Below, piece after piece: positions 27,999 through 35,445 of a stretch of 35,445 nt of DNA. Source of the stretch: Hyphomicrobiales bacterium (GTDB lineage: Bacteria > Pseudomonadota > Alphaproteobacteria > Rhizobiales > Beijerinckiaceae); assembly GCA_027488155.1 (NCBI GenBank), contig JAIYCE010000036.1, positions 1 through 35,445 on the forward strand. Reading direction: 5' to 3'. The notes beneath the pieces were generated by a model. That model made no database searches. It had not been told where the DNA came from and worked only from the letters and a program-made list of their open reading frames with translations. The translations under genes and the position numbers were made by a program. Numbering within the stretch: position 1 is the stretch's first letter; every line of letters begins with the position of its first letter.

Positions 27999-29522
27999 AT
28001 GCCTTTGATCGACCGCCGCGAGAGTATGAAGCTGGGGTTGGGTGCATTGGCGTCCGCCGCCATTCTATCGCCAGCAGCCGCCCAATCGCCTACGCGGGTC
28101 ACATTCAGCTTCATCCATACCAATGACGTGTATCGCATGGGAGAAGAGAAGGGTCGTGGCGGCCTCGCCCGTTATGCCGGCGTCGTGAAGGCTGAGAAAG
28201 CTAGAAATCCAAATAGTTTCGCCACCCATGGGGGCGACACGCTTTCGCCCAGCCTGCTTTCCGGCTTTGACCAAGGCGCCCATATGGTTGACCTGTTCAA
28301 TGCTGCGGGGCTCGATCTGTTTGTGCCCGGAAATCACGAATTCGATTTCGGCAAAGAGATCTACGATAAGCGGATGAACGAAGCGCAGTTCGCGATCCTC
28401 GCCGCCAATCTGCGCCGCGCCGATGGCGGCCTTGTCGGACCCACGCGCGATTCCATGATCGTCGAACGCGCTGGCATCAAAATTGGTTTTGTTGGCGCCG
28501 CTCTCCCCAACACTCCGGAATTGTCGAATTCGGGCGACATCAAATTCGGCCCAGGCGTTGAAACGGTGGTACGCGAGGCTAAAGTGCTACGCGAGAAAGG
28601 GGCCGACTTCGTCGTTGCTCTAGTCCATCTCGATAAGGCTGATGGAAGTAAACTTGTCGAGATGCGCGCTGCCGATCTGATCCTGCAAGGTCACAATCAT
28701 GATCTGCGCATAATTTATGATGGCCGCACGGCTTTGTGTGAATCCAGCGAAGATGCGCAATACATCACGGTCGTCGATATCGCGATGGATCTAAAGGTTG
28801 ATGGTACAAAAAGAACGCTGGCATGGTGGCCTGAGTTTCGCGTCATCGACAGCGCTAATGTGAAACCCGATCCGGCGGTCGCCGCTAAAGTTAAATCCTA
28901 CGAAGCTGTTCTGTCGGCAGAGCTTGACGTGAAGCTGGCCACCCTCGCAGCGCCGCTCGACTCTCGCACAAATATTATCCGTTCGCAGGAAGCAGCCATC
29001 GGGAATTTCATTGCAGATGCACTCCGCGACACGTTGGGCACTGAGATTACGCTGATCAATGCAGGCGGCATCCGTGCCAATAAGGAATATCCAGCAGGCG
29101 CCGAAGTGACACGGCGAGACATTCTGGCTGAGATGCCGTTTGGCAATCGCGGTGTCCGCATCGAGATTTCCGGAAAAGTAATCAAGGCGGCGCTTGAGAA
29201 TGGCTTCTCACAGCTCGAGAATACCGCCGGTCGCTTTCCGCAGGTCTCCGGCATGAAGGTGGAGTATGACAAAACGAAACCGGTGGGAAGCCGTGTCGTT
29301 TCCATCATTGTTAACGGTGCGCCGCTCGACGAAGCGAAGATCTATTCAGTCGCAACAAATGACTTCATGCTGCGCGGTGGAGATGGCTACACGATGCTCG
29401 CAGGCCAGATGAAGCCGACAGTCGATTCGGGAGGCCCGCTGATGGCCAGCGACGTCATGTCTTATGCGCGCAAGCTCGGCTCCATCAACGCTAAGGTTGA
29501 AGGCCGCATCGTCGCCAAATAA
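27999..29522 (+). CDS. Bifunctional metallophosphatase/5'-nucleotidase, Tat-type signal
   Basis: 507 aa; GGAG (27989-27992) is 6 nt before the ATG. The N-terminus DRRESMKLGLGALASAA with AAA-QS looks like a twin-arginine signal, so the enzyme probably acts in the periplasm. The calcineurin-like domain has HTNDVYRM, GGDTLSPS, GNHEFDFG, VALVHLDKADG and GHNHD. The second metal ligand of the UshA HTNDxH motif is Tyr here, a variant seen in a subgroup of the family. The C-terminal 5'-nucleotidase domain has ESSED/GNFIADALRD, NAGGIRANKEYPAG and a substrate-binding region near NDFMLRGGDGY. It probably releases phosphate from nucleotides or related esters; the substrate is unproven. Confidence 0.88.
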   Translation: MPLIDRRESMKLGLGALASAAILSPAAAQSPTRVTFSFIHTNDVYRMGEEKGRGGLARYAGVVKAEKARNPNSFATHGGDTLSPSLLSGFDQGAHMVDLFNAAGLDLFVPGNHEFDFGKEIYDKRMNEAQFAILAANLRRADGGLVGPTRDSMIVERAGIKIGFVGAALPNTPELSNSGDIKFGPGVETVVREAKVLREKGADFVVALVHLDKADGSKLVEMRAADLILQGHNHDLRIIYDGRTALCESSEDAQYITVVDIAMDLKVDGTKRTLAWWPEFRVIDSANVKPDPAVAAKVKSYEAVLSAELDVKLATLAAPLDSRTNIIRSQEAAIGNFIADALRDTLGTEITLINAGGIRANKEYPAGAEVTRRDILAEMPFGNRGVRIEISGKVIKAALENGFSQLENTAGRFPQVSGMKVEYDKTKPVGSRVVSIIVNGAPLDEAKIYSVATNDFMLRGGDGYTMLAGQMKPTVDSGGPLMASDVMSYARKLGSINAKVEGRIVAK

Positions 29523-29535
29523 GAGCCAAGCAAGA

Positions 29536-30765
29536 TCAGCCGACGGGACGCTCGTCGGCGATCACCTTACCATCATTTGGCAGGCTGCCGGGCGCAACCA
29601 GTTCAATCTTGCCGCTGAGTTTGGTGATGGCTTTCACGCTTTCCCCAAGTGCTGCAACGAGGGCATCGTTGCAATCTGTCGCTTCCGCCCGCAATGTCAT
29701 CGCATCTTGATCATTGTCGCGCGTGATGACGAGGCGCAGTCTCTTGACTTCGGGGTGGCGCTTGCCGATTTCGGCAATCTGTTCGGGACGCACGAACATG
29801 CCTTTCACCTTCGCCGTCTGATCCGCGCGGCCCATCCAACCCTTGATGCGTAAGCCTGTGCGCCCGCACGGCGATGCATCCGGCATAAACGCTGAAAGGT
29901 CGCCTAGCGCGAGGCGGATCATGGGGTGATGCATGTTGAAGGATGTCACGACGATCTCGCCGACTTCCCCTTCATTCACTGGGTCGCCCGTACCCGGACG
30001 CACGATTTCGAGGATGACGTCTTCATTGACGATCATTCCCTCCCGCGCCGCCGTTTCGTAAGCGATGACGCCGACATCGGCGGTGGCGTAGCATTGATAG
30101 GCGACAATGCCCTTGGCGGCGAAGAGATCGCGCAGACTCGGCGTGAACGCACCGCCTGAAACGAACGCCTTCTTGAGCGAGGAAACGTCTTTGCCAGTCT
30201 CCTGCGCCTTGTCGAGAATGATTTTCAGAAAATCAGGCGTTCCGGCATAAGCCACGGGGCGGAGTTGCTGAATGACCTCAAGTTGCTGATCGGTATTGCC
30301 GGGACCTGCCGGAATAACGGGACAGCCGAGCGTGCGCGCGCCCGAATCCATCACAAAGCCGCCCGGTGTCAGGTGATAGCTGAACGTGTTCAGCACGATA
30401 TCGCCCTTCCGAAAACCGGCGGCAAACATCGCCCGCGCACAGCGCCAAACATCGTCCTCGCGGCTTTCGGCTTCGAAGATCGGACCGGGAGAAGCGAACA
30501 GGCGGCCATCATCGCTTGTATCGCCAATGAAACCCGCGAAAGGTGGATCAGCCTTCTGCAGAGCCGGTAGCTCGGATTTGCGCAGGACCGGCAATGTTGC
30601 CAAAGCCGAACGAGAATTGATCTTCGCGGGATCGATCGCATCCAAATGCCGCTTCCAGCCTGGCAGTTGCATCGCCTTGCGAACCAAGGCCGGGAGGCGA
30701 GAGAGGAGATTGACCTCGCGTGCAGCAGCATCCTGTTTTTCAAGCGCGTCGAAATGTTCAGTCAT
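29536..30765 (-). CDS. Phenylacetate-CoA ligase-like AMP-binding protein, atypical
   Basis: 409 aa; the ribosome site GAGGAC overlaps the livF stop 7 nt upstream, so it is the last gene of the transporter operon. The body follows PaaK: RKGDIVLNTFSYHLTPGGFV, GCPVIPAGPGNTDQQLEVIQ, a TPDFLKIILDKA segment, CYATADVGVIAYE, EGEVGEIVVTS, CGRTGLRIKGWMGRADQ and KGMFVRPEQI. However, the phosphate-binding loop (SSGTTG in PaaK) is replaced by FASPGPIFE, and the usual E of YGxTE is D. Activation of an acid to its CoA ester is the family reaction; whether this variant retains it is uncertain. Its position suggests it handles what the importer brings in. Confidence 0.8.
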   Translation of the reverse strand: MTEHFDALEKQDAAAREVNLLSRLPALVRKAMQLPGWKRHLDAIDPAKINSRSALATLPVLRKSELPALQKADPPFAGFIGDTSDDGRLFASPGPIFEAESREDDVWRCARAMFAAGFRKGDIVLNTFSYHLTPGGFVMDSGARTLGCPVIPAGPGNTDQQLEVIQQLRPVAYAGTPDFLKIILDKAQETGKDVSSLKKAFVSGGAFTPSLRDLFAAKGIVAYQCYATADVGVIAYETAAREGMIVNEDVILEIVRPGTGDPVNEGEVGEIVVTSFNMHHPMIRLALGDLSAFMPDASPCGRTGLRIKGWMGRADQTAKVKGMFVRPEQIAEIGKRHPEVKRLRLVITRDNDQDAMTLRAEATDCNDALVAALGESVKAITKLSGKIELVAPGSLPNDGKVIADERPVG

Positions 30766-30772
30766 GCCGTCC

Positions 30773-31612
30773 TCATGCCAACCAGCGCTTGCGGCGCTTG
30801 TAGCTTTTCACCTCGCGGAACGATTTGCGGTCGCCGCCTGAAACACCAAGGTAGAATTCTTTCACGTCTTCGTTCTCGCGCAAAGCCTTGGCTTCGCCGT
30901 CCATCACCACGCGCCCAGTTTCTAGAATATAGCCATAGGTCGCGTAACGGAGCGCCACATTGGTATTCTGCTCGGCCAACAGGAAGGAGACACCTTCCTT
31001 CGTGTTTAACGTTTTAACGATTTCGAATATTTCTTCGACGACTTGCGGCGCAAGGCCCATCGACGGTTCATCGAGTAGGATCATCTTCGGGCGTGACATC
31101 ATCGCGCGACCAATGGCGCACATTTGTTGTTCGCCGCCTGACGTGTAGCCAGCCATAGCGCTTTTACGTTGTCGCAAGCGCGGAAAGTAATCGTAAATCA
31201 TGTCCACATCGCGCTTGATGGCGGCATTGCCATCGCGGCGCGTGAAGGCTCCGGTGAGAAGATTTTCTTCGATGGTGAGATGGCCGAAGCAATGACGGCC
31301 TTCCATCACTTGGATGCATCCTGTACGCACGAGATCGTTCGGGTTGAGTTTGTCGACTCGTATGCCTTCAAATTCGATCGAGCCCTTGGTGACTTCACCG
31401 CGCTCGGCCCGTAAGAGATTCGAAATGGCCTTGAGCGTCGTCGTTTTGCCCGCGCCATTCGCACCTAAAAGCGCCACAATCCCGCCGCGTGGCACTTCGA
31501 GCGAAACGCCTTTCAGCACGAGAATGACGTGATCGTAGATCACTTCGATATTATTGACGGACAGAATTGTATCGGTCGCCTGTTCGGCTGCGGGCGCGGC
31601 TGAAACGGTCAT
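30773..31612 (-). CDS. Branched-chain-amino-acid-type ABC importer ATPase (LivF-like)
   Basis: 279 aa cytoplasmic ATPase. Walker A is LLGANGAGKTTTLKAI, signature TSGGEQQMCAIGRAMM (Thr for the usual Leu), Walker B MILLDEPSMGLAP, and switch region SFLLAEQNTNVALR. The order of motifs and the length before them are LivF-like. It ends in a basic tail (KSFREVKSYKRRKRWLA) longer than in standard LivF. It pairs with the LivG-like ATPase at the right edge of the window. A GC-rich hairpin lies between this gene and the upstream binding-protein gene. Confidence 0.92.
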   Translation of the reverse strand: MTVSAAPAAEQATDTILSVNNIEVIYDHVILVLKGVSLEVPRGGIVALLGANGAGKTTTLKAISNLLRAERGEVTKGSIEFEGIRVDKLNPNDLVRTGCIQVMEGRHCFGHLTIEENLLTGAFTRRDGNAAIKRDVDMIYDYFPRLRQRKSAMAGYTSGGEQQMCAIGRAMMSRPKMILLDEPSMGLAPQVVEEIFEIVKTLNTKEGVSFLLAEQNTNVALRYATYGYILETGRVVMDGEAKALRENEDVKEFYLGVSGGDRKSFREVKSYKRRKRWLA

Positions 31613-31638
31613 GGCGTCATCTCATCGGAGGGAGAAAA

Positions 31639-31663
31639 GGGGCGGCGCGGGATGCGCCGCCCC
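31639..31663 (-). promoter_or_regulatory. Intercistronic hairpin after the binding-protein gene
   Basis: GGGGCGGCGC (31639-31648) pairs perfectly with GCGCCGCCCC (31654-31663); on the minus strand TTTT follows. It lies between the binding-protein stop and the livF start. It may be a partial terminator or a 3' stabiliser that keeps binding-protein mRNA more abundant than the rest of the operon. Confidence 0.6.
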
Positions 31664-31671
31664 AAGACAAG

Positions 31672-33003
31672 TTAAGAGCCTTTCTGGCAGGCTTCGCTAC
31701 GGGCAGGCCAATTGTTTGATTTGGCATAATCCGCAGCCGCAGTATCGATGAGCGGCATCACGTCATCTTTCATCGGATCCATCCACTCAGATCCCTTGAC
31801 CCACTTCGTGCCATCCCACTGCGCGACATAGACTTTGTTGTGGCCGTTATGGTCGTCACAGCTGAGCTTCACGGGTGCTGCGAAACCATCCATGCCCATT
31901 TCCTTGAGACGCGCAGGAGTGATGTCGAGTGCCTCGAGACCCTTGCGCATATCTTCGGAATTGATCGCCTTCTTGCCGGTGATCTTCTGCGCTGTTCGGA
32001 CCGCTTCGGCGATCAGCATGGAGTTGTAGACACCGCGATTGTAGAGGTTTTCACCCACTTTTTCCTTCGGAGCTTTTGACAGGCCCTTGTCCACGACATG
32101 CTTTTGAATGTCCTGGATGACTGGGAAGTTCGTTCCAGCCGCATGGAAGTTGAGCGACTTGTAGCCCTTTGCGGCATCGCCGCCAGCGCGCGCATCGTCA
32201 TCGCCGCCAGCCCACCATACGCCGACCAGACGCTCCATCGGGAAGTTGTTCTTCGCTGCTTCTTTGACTGCTGTGGGGTTCATCGCGCCCCAGCCCTGAT
32301 TATAGATCCAGTCCGGGCGGTCGCGGCGGATGTTCAGCCAGACCGAACCCTGATTTTGCATGTCGGATGCCGCCACCGGATAAAGCTTCAATTCGAAGCC
32401 ATATTTTTTTCCAAGGGCTTCAAGCAGCGCGATCGGCTCCTTGCCGAACGGTGCGTCGAGATGGATCAGGCCGATCTTTTTGCCTTTGAGCTTGTCCAAA
32501 CCGCCCGATTGTTCTGCCACATGGCGGATGAAGACGGACGCGCCATCCCAATAGGTCGCCGGAGGATTGAAGATCCACGGGAAGATATTGCCCTTGGCCG
32601 ATGCAGACAGGCCATACGCCATCGACAGCACGGGGATCTTATCCGCCGTTGCCTTAGGGATCATCTGCAGCGTGATGCCCGTCGAATATGGGTTATAGAC
32701 GACAGGGCCTTTACCCTTCGTCGATTCATAGCACTCAATACCCTTTTTGGTGTCGTAGCCCGTTTCGCATTCTTCGACGACGATTCTGGCACCACCGATG
32801 CCACCATCGCGTTCGTTCAGCATGCGCAGATAGTCATGCATGCCATCGGCAATCGGAATCCCCGAATTGGCGAACGGACCCGTGCGATAGGTGAGGAGCG
32901 GGACATAGATCGTGTCCTGTGCCTGCACCGGGACCGCGGTCAGCGTGGTCGCCCCAGCGAGAACGGCAGCGGCCGCTCCCAGAGCGAAATGACGAAACTT
33001 CAT
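31672..33003 (-). CDS. Periplasmic substrate-binding protein of the HAAT importer (LivJ-like)
   Basis: 443 aa. GGGAGG is 5 nt before the ATG. The signal peptide is clear (MKFRHFALGAAAAVLAGATT, cut after VQA). The mature protein has the Peripla_BP_6 pattern: LLTYRTGPFANSGIPIADGM, GGARIVVEECETGYDTKKG, YNPYSTGITLQMIPKATADK, IPVLSMAYGLSAS, KKIGLIHLDAPFGKEPI. It delivers the ligand to the LivH/LivM pore. The length, longer than LivJ of enteric bacteria, and the ligase homologue in the operon fit importers of organic or aromatic acids; the ligand is not established. Confidence 0.92.
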   Translation of the reverse strand: MKFRHFALGAAAAVLAGATTLTAVPVQAQDTIYVPLLTYRTGPFANSGIPIADGMHDYLRMLNERDGGIGGARIVVEECETGYDTKKGIECYESTKGKGPVVYNPYSTGITLQMIPKATADKIPVLSMAYGLSASAKGNIFPWIFNPPATYWDGASVFIRHVAEQSGGLDKLKGKKIGLIHLDAPFGKEPIALLEALGKKYGFELKLYPVAASDMQNQGSVWLNIRRDRPDWIYNQGWGAMNPTAVKEAAKNNFPMERLVGVWWAGGDDDARAGGDAAKGYKSLNFHAAGTNFPVIQDIQKHVVDKGLSKAPKEKVGENLYNRGVYNSMLIAEAVRTAQKITGKKAINSEDMRKGLEALDITPARLKEMGMDGFAAPVKLSCDDHNGHNKVYVAQWDGTKWVKGSEWMDPMKDDVMPLIDTAAADYAKSNNWPARSEACQKGS

Positions 33004-33101
33004 CGTAACCTCCCAAGGTTGTGACGCGTTTGCGCGTCGTTTGAATTCTCTCCGCTTGGCTTAGCTTGGCGGAGTGTCGCGGCGATGGCCTATCCATCCC
33101 C

Positions 33102-34181
33102 TCAATATGGGAAGGGCCACATCCGCAATTTCTGTTTCCCGATCTGCCAGAGCCGCGCGAGGCCGTGCGGTTCGACGATCAGGAAGAAAATGATCAACCC
33201 ACCCACCATAATGTGGATGAGATGTTCTGCCGTGGCACCGGATAAGGGAATGCCAATCGCCGGAAGCCCGAACTTCAAGACCGTCGGCAGCATGGAAATG
33301 AATGCGGCACCGAAGAACGACCCGATCAAACTGCCAAGGCCACCAATGATCACCATGAACAGAATGTTGAAGCTTTGATTGATATTGAAAGCGTCAGATG
33401 CCTCGCCGCCGCCATACCAGAGAAACATCATGCAAGCGCCGGCAACGCCCGCATAGAATGACGAGACAGCAAAGGCGAGCAGCTTCGTGTCGAGAAGCTT
33501 GATGCCCATCAGTTCAGCCGCAATATCCATGTCGCGCACGGCCATCCATGAGCGGCCAATGCGGCCATGGACGATATTGGATGCAATCCAAGTTAATGCA
33601 ACGACGATGCACAACAGCACGTAATAACGGACTTCAGGTGTCGCATTCGGCCCGACGATCGGGATACCGAACAAAGTGCGTGTCCCGACTTCGATGGCAC
33701 CTGAGGCATTGTAATTGTAGAGCCATGGAATACGAACGAAGCACCATTGCAGGAAGAACTGCGCCGCTAGTGTTGCTACAGCGAGATAGAATCCTTTGAT
33801 GCGCAAGCTCGGGATGCCGAAAATGATACCGACAAACGCCGAAAAGAAGCCCGACACGATGATCCAGACGATGATGTTCACGCCGGGAAAGATCGTCGTC
33901 AGCTTGTAGCAGGCATAGGCGCCGACACCCATGAACGCGCCTGTACCGAGCGAGATCAGGCCGGTATAGCCGGTGAGGATGTTGAGCCCGATCGCTGCCA
34001 GCGAGAAGACGAGGAAGGGGATCATCACCGAGGACATGATGAAATCGCTTGCCACCATCGGAATGAAGATGAAGGCAGCGGCGAGGATGAGGCCTATCCC
34101 AATGCGGTCCTGAGCGATCGGGAAGACCGCCATGTCAGAAGGATAGCTTGTCTTGTATTGGCCGGCTTCGCGGTAGAACAC
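33102..34181 (-). CDS. Branched-chain-amino-acid-type ABC importer permease (LivM-like)
   Basis: 359 aa inner-membrane protein. The start is a GTG at 34181: GGGAG lies just upstream, 13 nt after the LivH stop, and MFYREAGQYKTSY matches family N-termini. Multiple hydrophobic helices are visible (IGLILAAAFIFIPMVA, VMIPFLVFSLAAIGLNILTG, NIIVWIIVSGFFSAFVGIIF). The permease signature region is GTGAFMGVGAYACYKL and the coupling-helix segment is GRIGRSWMAVRDMDIAAELM. The end ILGGxGSLIGSFFGA-like stretch (IIGGLGSLIGSFFGAAFI) is typical. It pairs with LivH to form the channel. Confidence 0.93.
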   Translation of the reverse strand: MFYREAGQYKTSYPSDMAVFPIAQDRIGIGLILAAAFIFIPMVASDFIMSSVMIPFLVFSLAAIGLNILTGYTGLISLGTGAFMGVGAYACYKLTTIFPGVNIIVWIIVSGFFSAFVGIIFGIPSLRIKGFYLAVATLAAQFFLQWCFVRIPWLYNYNASGAIEVGTRTLFGIPIVGPNATPEVRYYVLLCIVVALTWIASNIVHGRIGRSWMAVRDMDIAAELMGIKLLDTKLLAFAVSSFYAGVAGACMMFLWYGGGEASDAFNINQSFNILFMVIIGGLGSLIGSFFGAAFISMLPTVLKFGLPAIGIPLSGATAEHLIHIMVGGLIIFFLIVEPHGLARLWQIGKQKLRMWPFPY

Positions 34182-34193
34182 GCTACGGCTCCC

Positions 34194-35150
34194 TTAAATG
34201 CGTTCGATAATCTTTTCGCCGAACAGGCCCTGCGGCCTGAACAGCAGGAAGCCCAGCGCTATGAGATAGGCGAGCCAGCTCTCGATGCCGCCGCCCATAA
34301 GCGGACCCCAATAGAACTCGCCGATCTTCTCGCCGATGCCGATGATAAGCCCGCCGATAATTGCGCCCGGGATGGACGTAAAGCCGCCGAGGATGAGAAC
34401 AGGCAGCGCCTTAAGCGCAACGACTTGCAGGGCGAAGGACACGTTCGACCGTGCGCCCCACATGATCCCAGCAACAAGCGCCACAATGCCTGCGGCGAAC
34501 CAAACGATCACCCAAATCTGGTTCAGCGAAATGCCGACCGAGAGGGCCGCCTTGTGGCTGTCGGCCACTGCGCGCAACGCCCGTCCAATTCGTGTCTTCT
34601 GGAAAAAGAATGCCAACGCGCCGATCATCAGCGCTGCGATGATCGCAGCTGCAATATCGATCTTTTGAAGTTGTACGAAACCGCCGAAAGCGGGAATTTC
34701 GAGCGAGCCTTGCGGCAGCATGAAAGCCTTAGTGTTTACATCCTTCGGCTCGCCGCCGAAAATCATCTCGCCGACGCCGATCAGAATATAGGTGATTCCG
34801 AACGTCGCCATGAACAGGATAATGTCGGGCTGGTTGACAAGCGGCCTTAGGACTGTCCGCTCAATCGTAACTGCCATCAGATACATCACACCGACAGCGA
34901 GAATGAGGGCCAAGGGTGCAGGAACGCCCAAATCCTGAAATGCGATCAGGGTAAGGCCCGCAAACACCACCATCATGCCTTGCGCAAAGTTGAATACGCC
35001 CGAGGCTTTGAAGATGAGGACGAAGCCAAGCGCGATCAGCGCATAGAGGACGCCTGCGACAAGACCTTCCCAAATCGTCTGCAAGAAAAGGTCAGGTGCC
35101 GAAACCATCTGCACGAAAGGATCGATCAGGACCATATAGAGAGAATGCAT
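34194..35150 (-). CDS. Branched-chain-amino-acid-type ABC importer permease (LivH-like)
   Basis: 318 aa from the ATG at 35150 (MHSLYMVLIDPF), 10 nt after the LivG stop with GAGGG upstream; the frame is open to 35204, but that part overlaps livG. Hydrophobic helices and the family motifs are present: LVAGVLYALIALGFVLIFKA, GVFNFAQGMMVVFAGL, TRIGRALRAVADSHKAALSV (coupling helix) and LPVLILGGFTSIPGAIIGG. It ends LFRPQGLFGEK, the usual LivH C-terminus. Confidence 0.94.
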   Translation of the reverse strand: MHSLYMVLIDPFVQMVSAPDLFLQTIWEGLVAGVLYALIALGFVLIFKASGVFNFAQGMMVVFAGLTLIAFQDLGVPAPLALILAVGVMYLMAVTIERTVLRPLVNQPDIILFMATFGITYILIGVGEMIFGGEPKDVNTKAFMLPQGSLEIPAFGGFVQLQKIDIAAAIIAALMIGALAFFFQKTRIGRALRAVADSHKAALSVGISLNQIWVIVWFAAGIVALVAGIMWGARSNVSFALQVVALKALPVLILGGFTSIPGAIIGGLIIGIGEKIGEFYWGPLMGGGIESWLAYLIALGFLLFRPQGLFGEKIIERI

Positions 35151-35160
35151 CGTCAGGCCC

Positions 35161-35445
35161 TCAATGCGGAACGCCGAGATAGGCGTCGATGACCTTTTGG
35201 TCACTTTTCACTGCGGCAGGTGTGCCATCGGCGATTTTGCGTCCATATTCGAGCACAACGACGCGATCGGAGAGATCCATGACCACGCCCATGTCATGCT
35301 CAATAAGCGCGATCGTGGTGCCGTATTGTGTGTTCACGTCGATGATGAAGCGCGACATGTCCTCTTTCTCTTCAAGGTTCATGCCGGCCATCGGCTCGTC
35401 GAGTAGGAGCAAATCGGGTTCCATTGCCAGCGCGCGACCGAGTTC
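35161..35445 (-). CDS. Branched-chain-amino-acid-type ABC importer ATPase (LivG-like), 5' part outside window
   Basis: Only the C-terminal 94 residues are inside the window; the frame is open to the right edge. Seen are the end of the signature helix (ELGRALAMEPD), Walker B LLLLDEPMAGMNLEE, the switch His in IALIEHDMGVVMDLSDRV and the LivG tail (GTPAAVKSDQKVIDAYLGVPH). It is the first gene of the operon visible here. Further genes, perhaps another acyl-CoA synthetase, may precede it. Confidence 0.92.
   Translation of the reverse strand, partial: ELGRALAMEPDLLLLDEPMAGMNLEEKEDMSRFIIDVNTQYGTTIALIEHDMGVVMDLSDRVVVLEYGRKIADGTPAAVKSDQKVIDAYLGVPH

Noticed and set aside
32098..33024. A 308-residue plus-strand frame opposite the binding-protein gene
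   Set aside because: Antisense of a clear LivJ-type gene with signal peptide and ribosome site; its own sequence shows no family.

Overview
The window reads as chromosome of a GC-rich alphaproteobacterium, most likely of the order Hyphomicrobiales (Rhizobiales). The evidence is a rhizobial-type CpdR, the local order tRNA-Val / cpdR / N-formylglutamate amidohydrolase / small RNA / inositol-phosphatase-family gene, a small heat-shock gene behind a ROSE-like RNA thermometer, and alphaproteobacterial GltB/GltD. Species cannot be fixed from the sequence alone.

Left third (1-9724) looks accessory. It opens with the 3' part of a fused two-ATPase peptide-type ABC protein. A 2-oxoacid dehydrogenase follows: a single-chain alpha+beta E1, then E2, with no E3 in view. 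Next is a three-gene site-specific recombination module: a DUF3489-like protein, a DUF2924-like protein and a large serine recombinase. All three are followed or interrupted by low-complexity, very GC-rich sequence. About 680 bp without a convincing gene then runs up to the 3' end of tRNA-Val(GAC). The recombinase facing a tRNA 3' end makes this a plausible right border of a genomic island; the other border is not in the window.

Middle (9725-29522) is core-like and tightly packed on both strands: tRNA-Val, cpdR, N-formylglutamate amidohydrolase, a minus-strand small RNA resembling the suhB/alpha-r9 family, hisN, an alpha/beta hydrolase, an hsp20 gene with a sigma-32-type promoter and a ROSE-like 5' UTR, L-threonine aldolase, gltBD, a lytic transglycosylase, galU, an outer-membrane beta-barrel protein, kdsD, hemH and a Tat-type metallophosphatase/5'-nucleotidase. 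The gltBD genes give ammonia assimilation; galU, kdsD, the transglycosylase and the barrel protein form an envelope cluster.

Right end (29536-35445) is a minus-strand operon for a branched-chain-amino-acid-type (HAAT) ABC importer. In transcription order it is livG-like (cut by the window edge), livH-like, livM-like, the periplasmic binding protein, livF-like, and a phenylacetate-CoA-ligase-like protein lacking the usual phosphate-binding loop. The ligase homologue suggests the importer takes up an organic or aromatic acid rather than an amino acid, but the substrate is not shown.

The most interesting non-protein signals are the ROSE-like thermometer with its sigma-32 promoter, the minus-strand small RNA with two anti-Shine-Dalgarno segments, three perfect hairpins in the gltB leader, two strong hairpins leading the recombination module, and a perfect hairpin between the binding-protein and livF genes.
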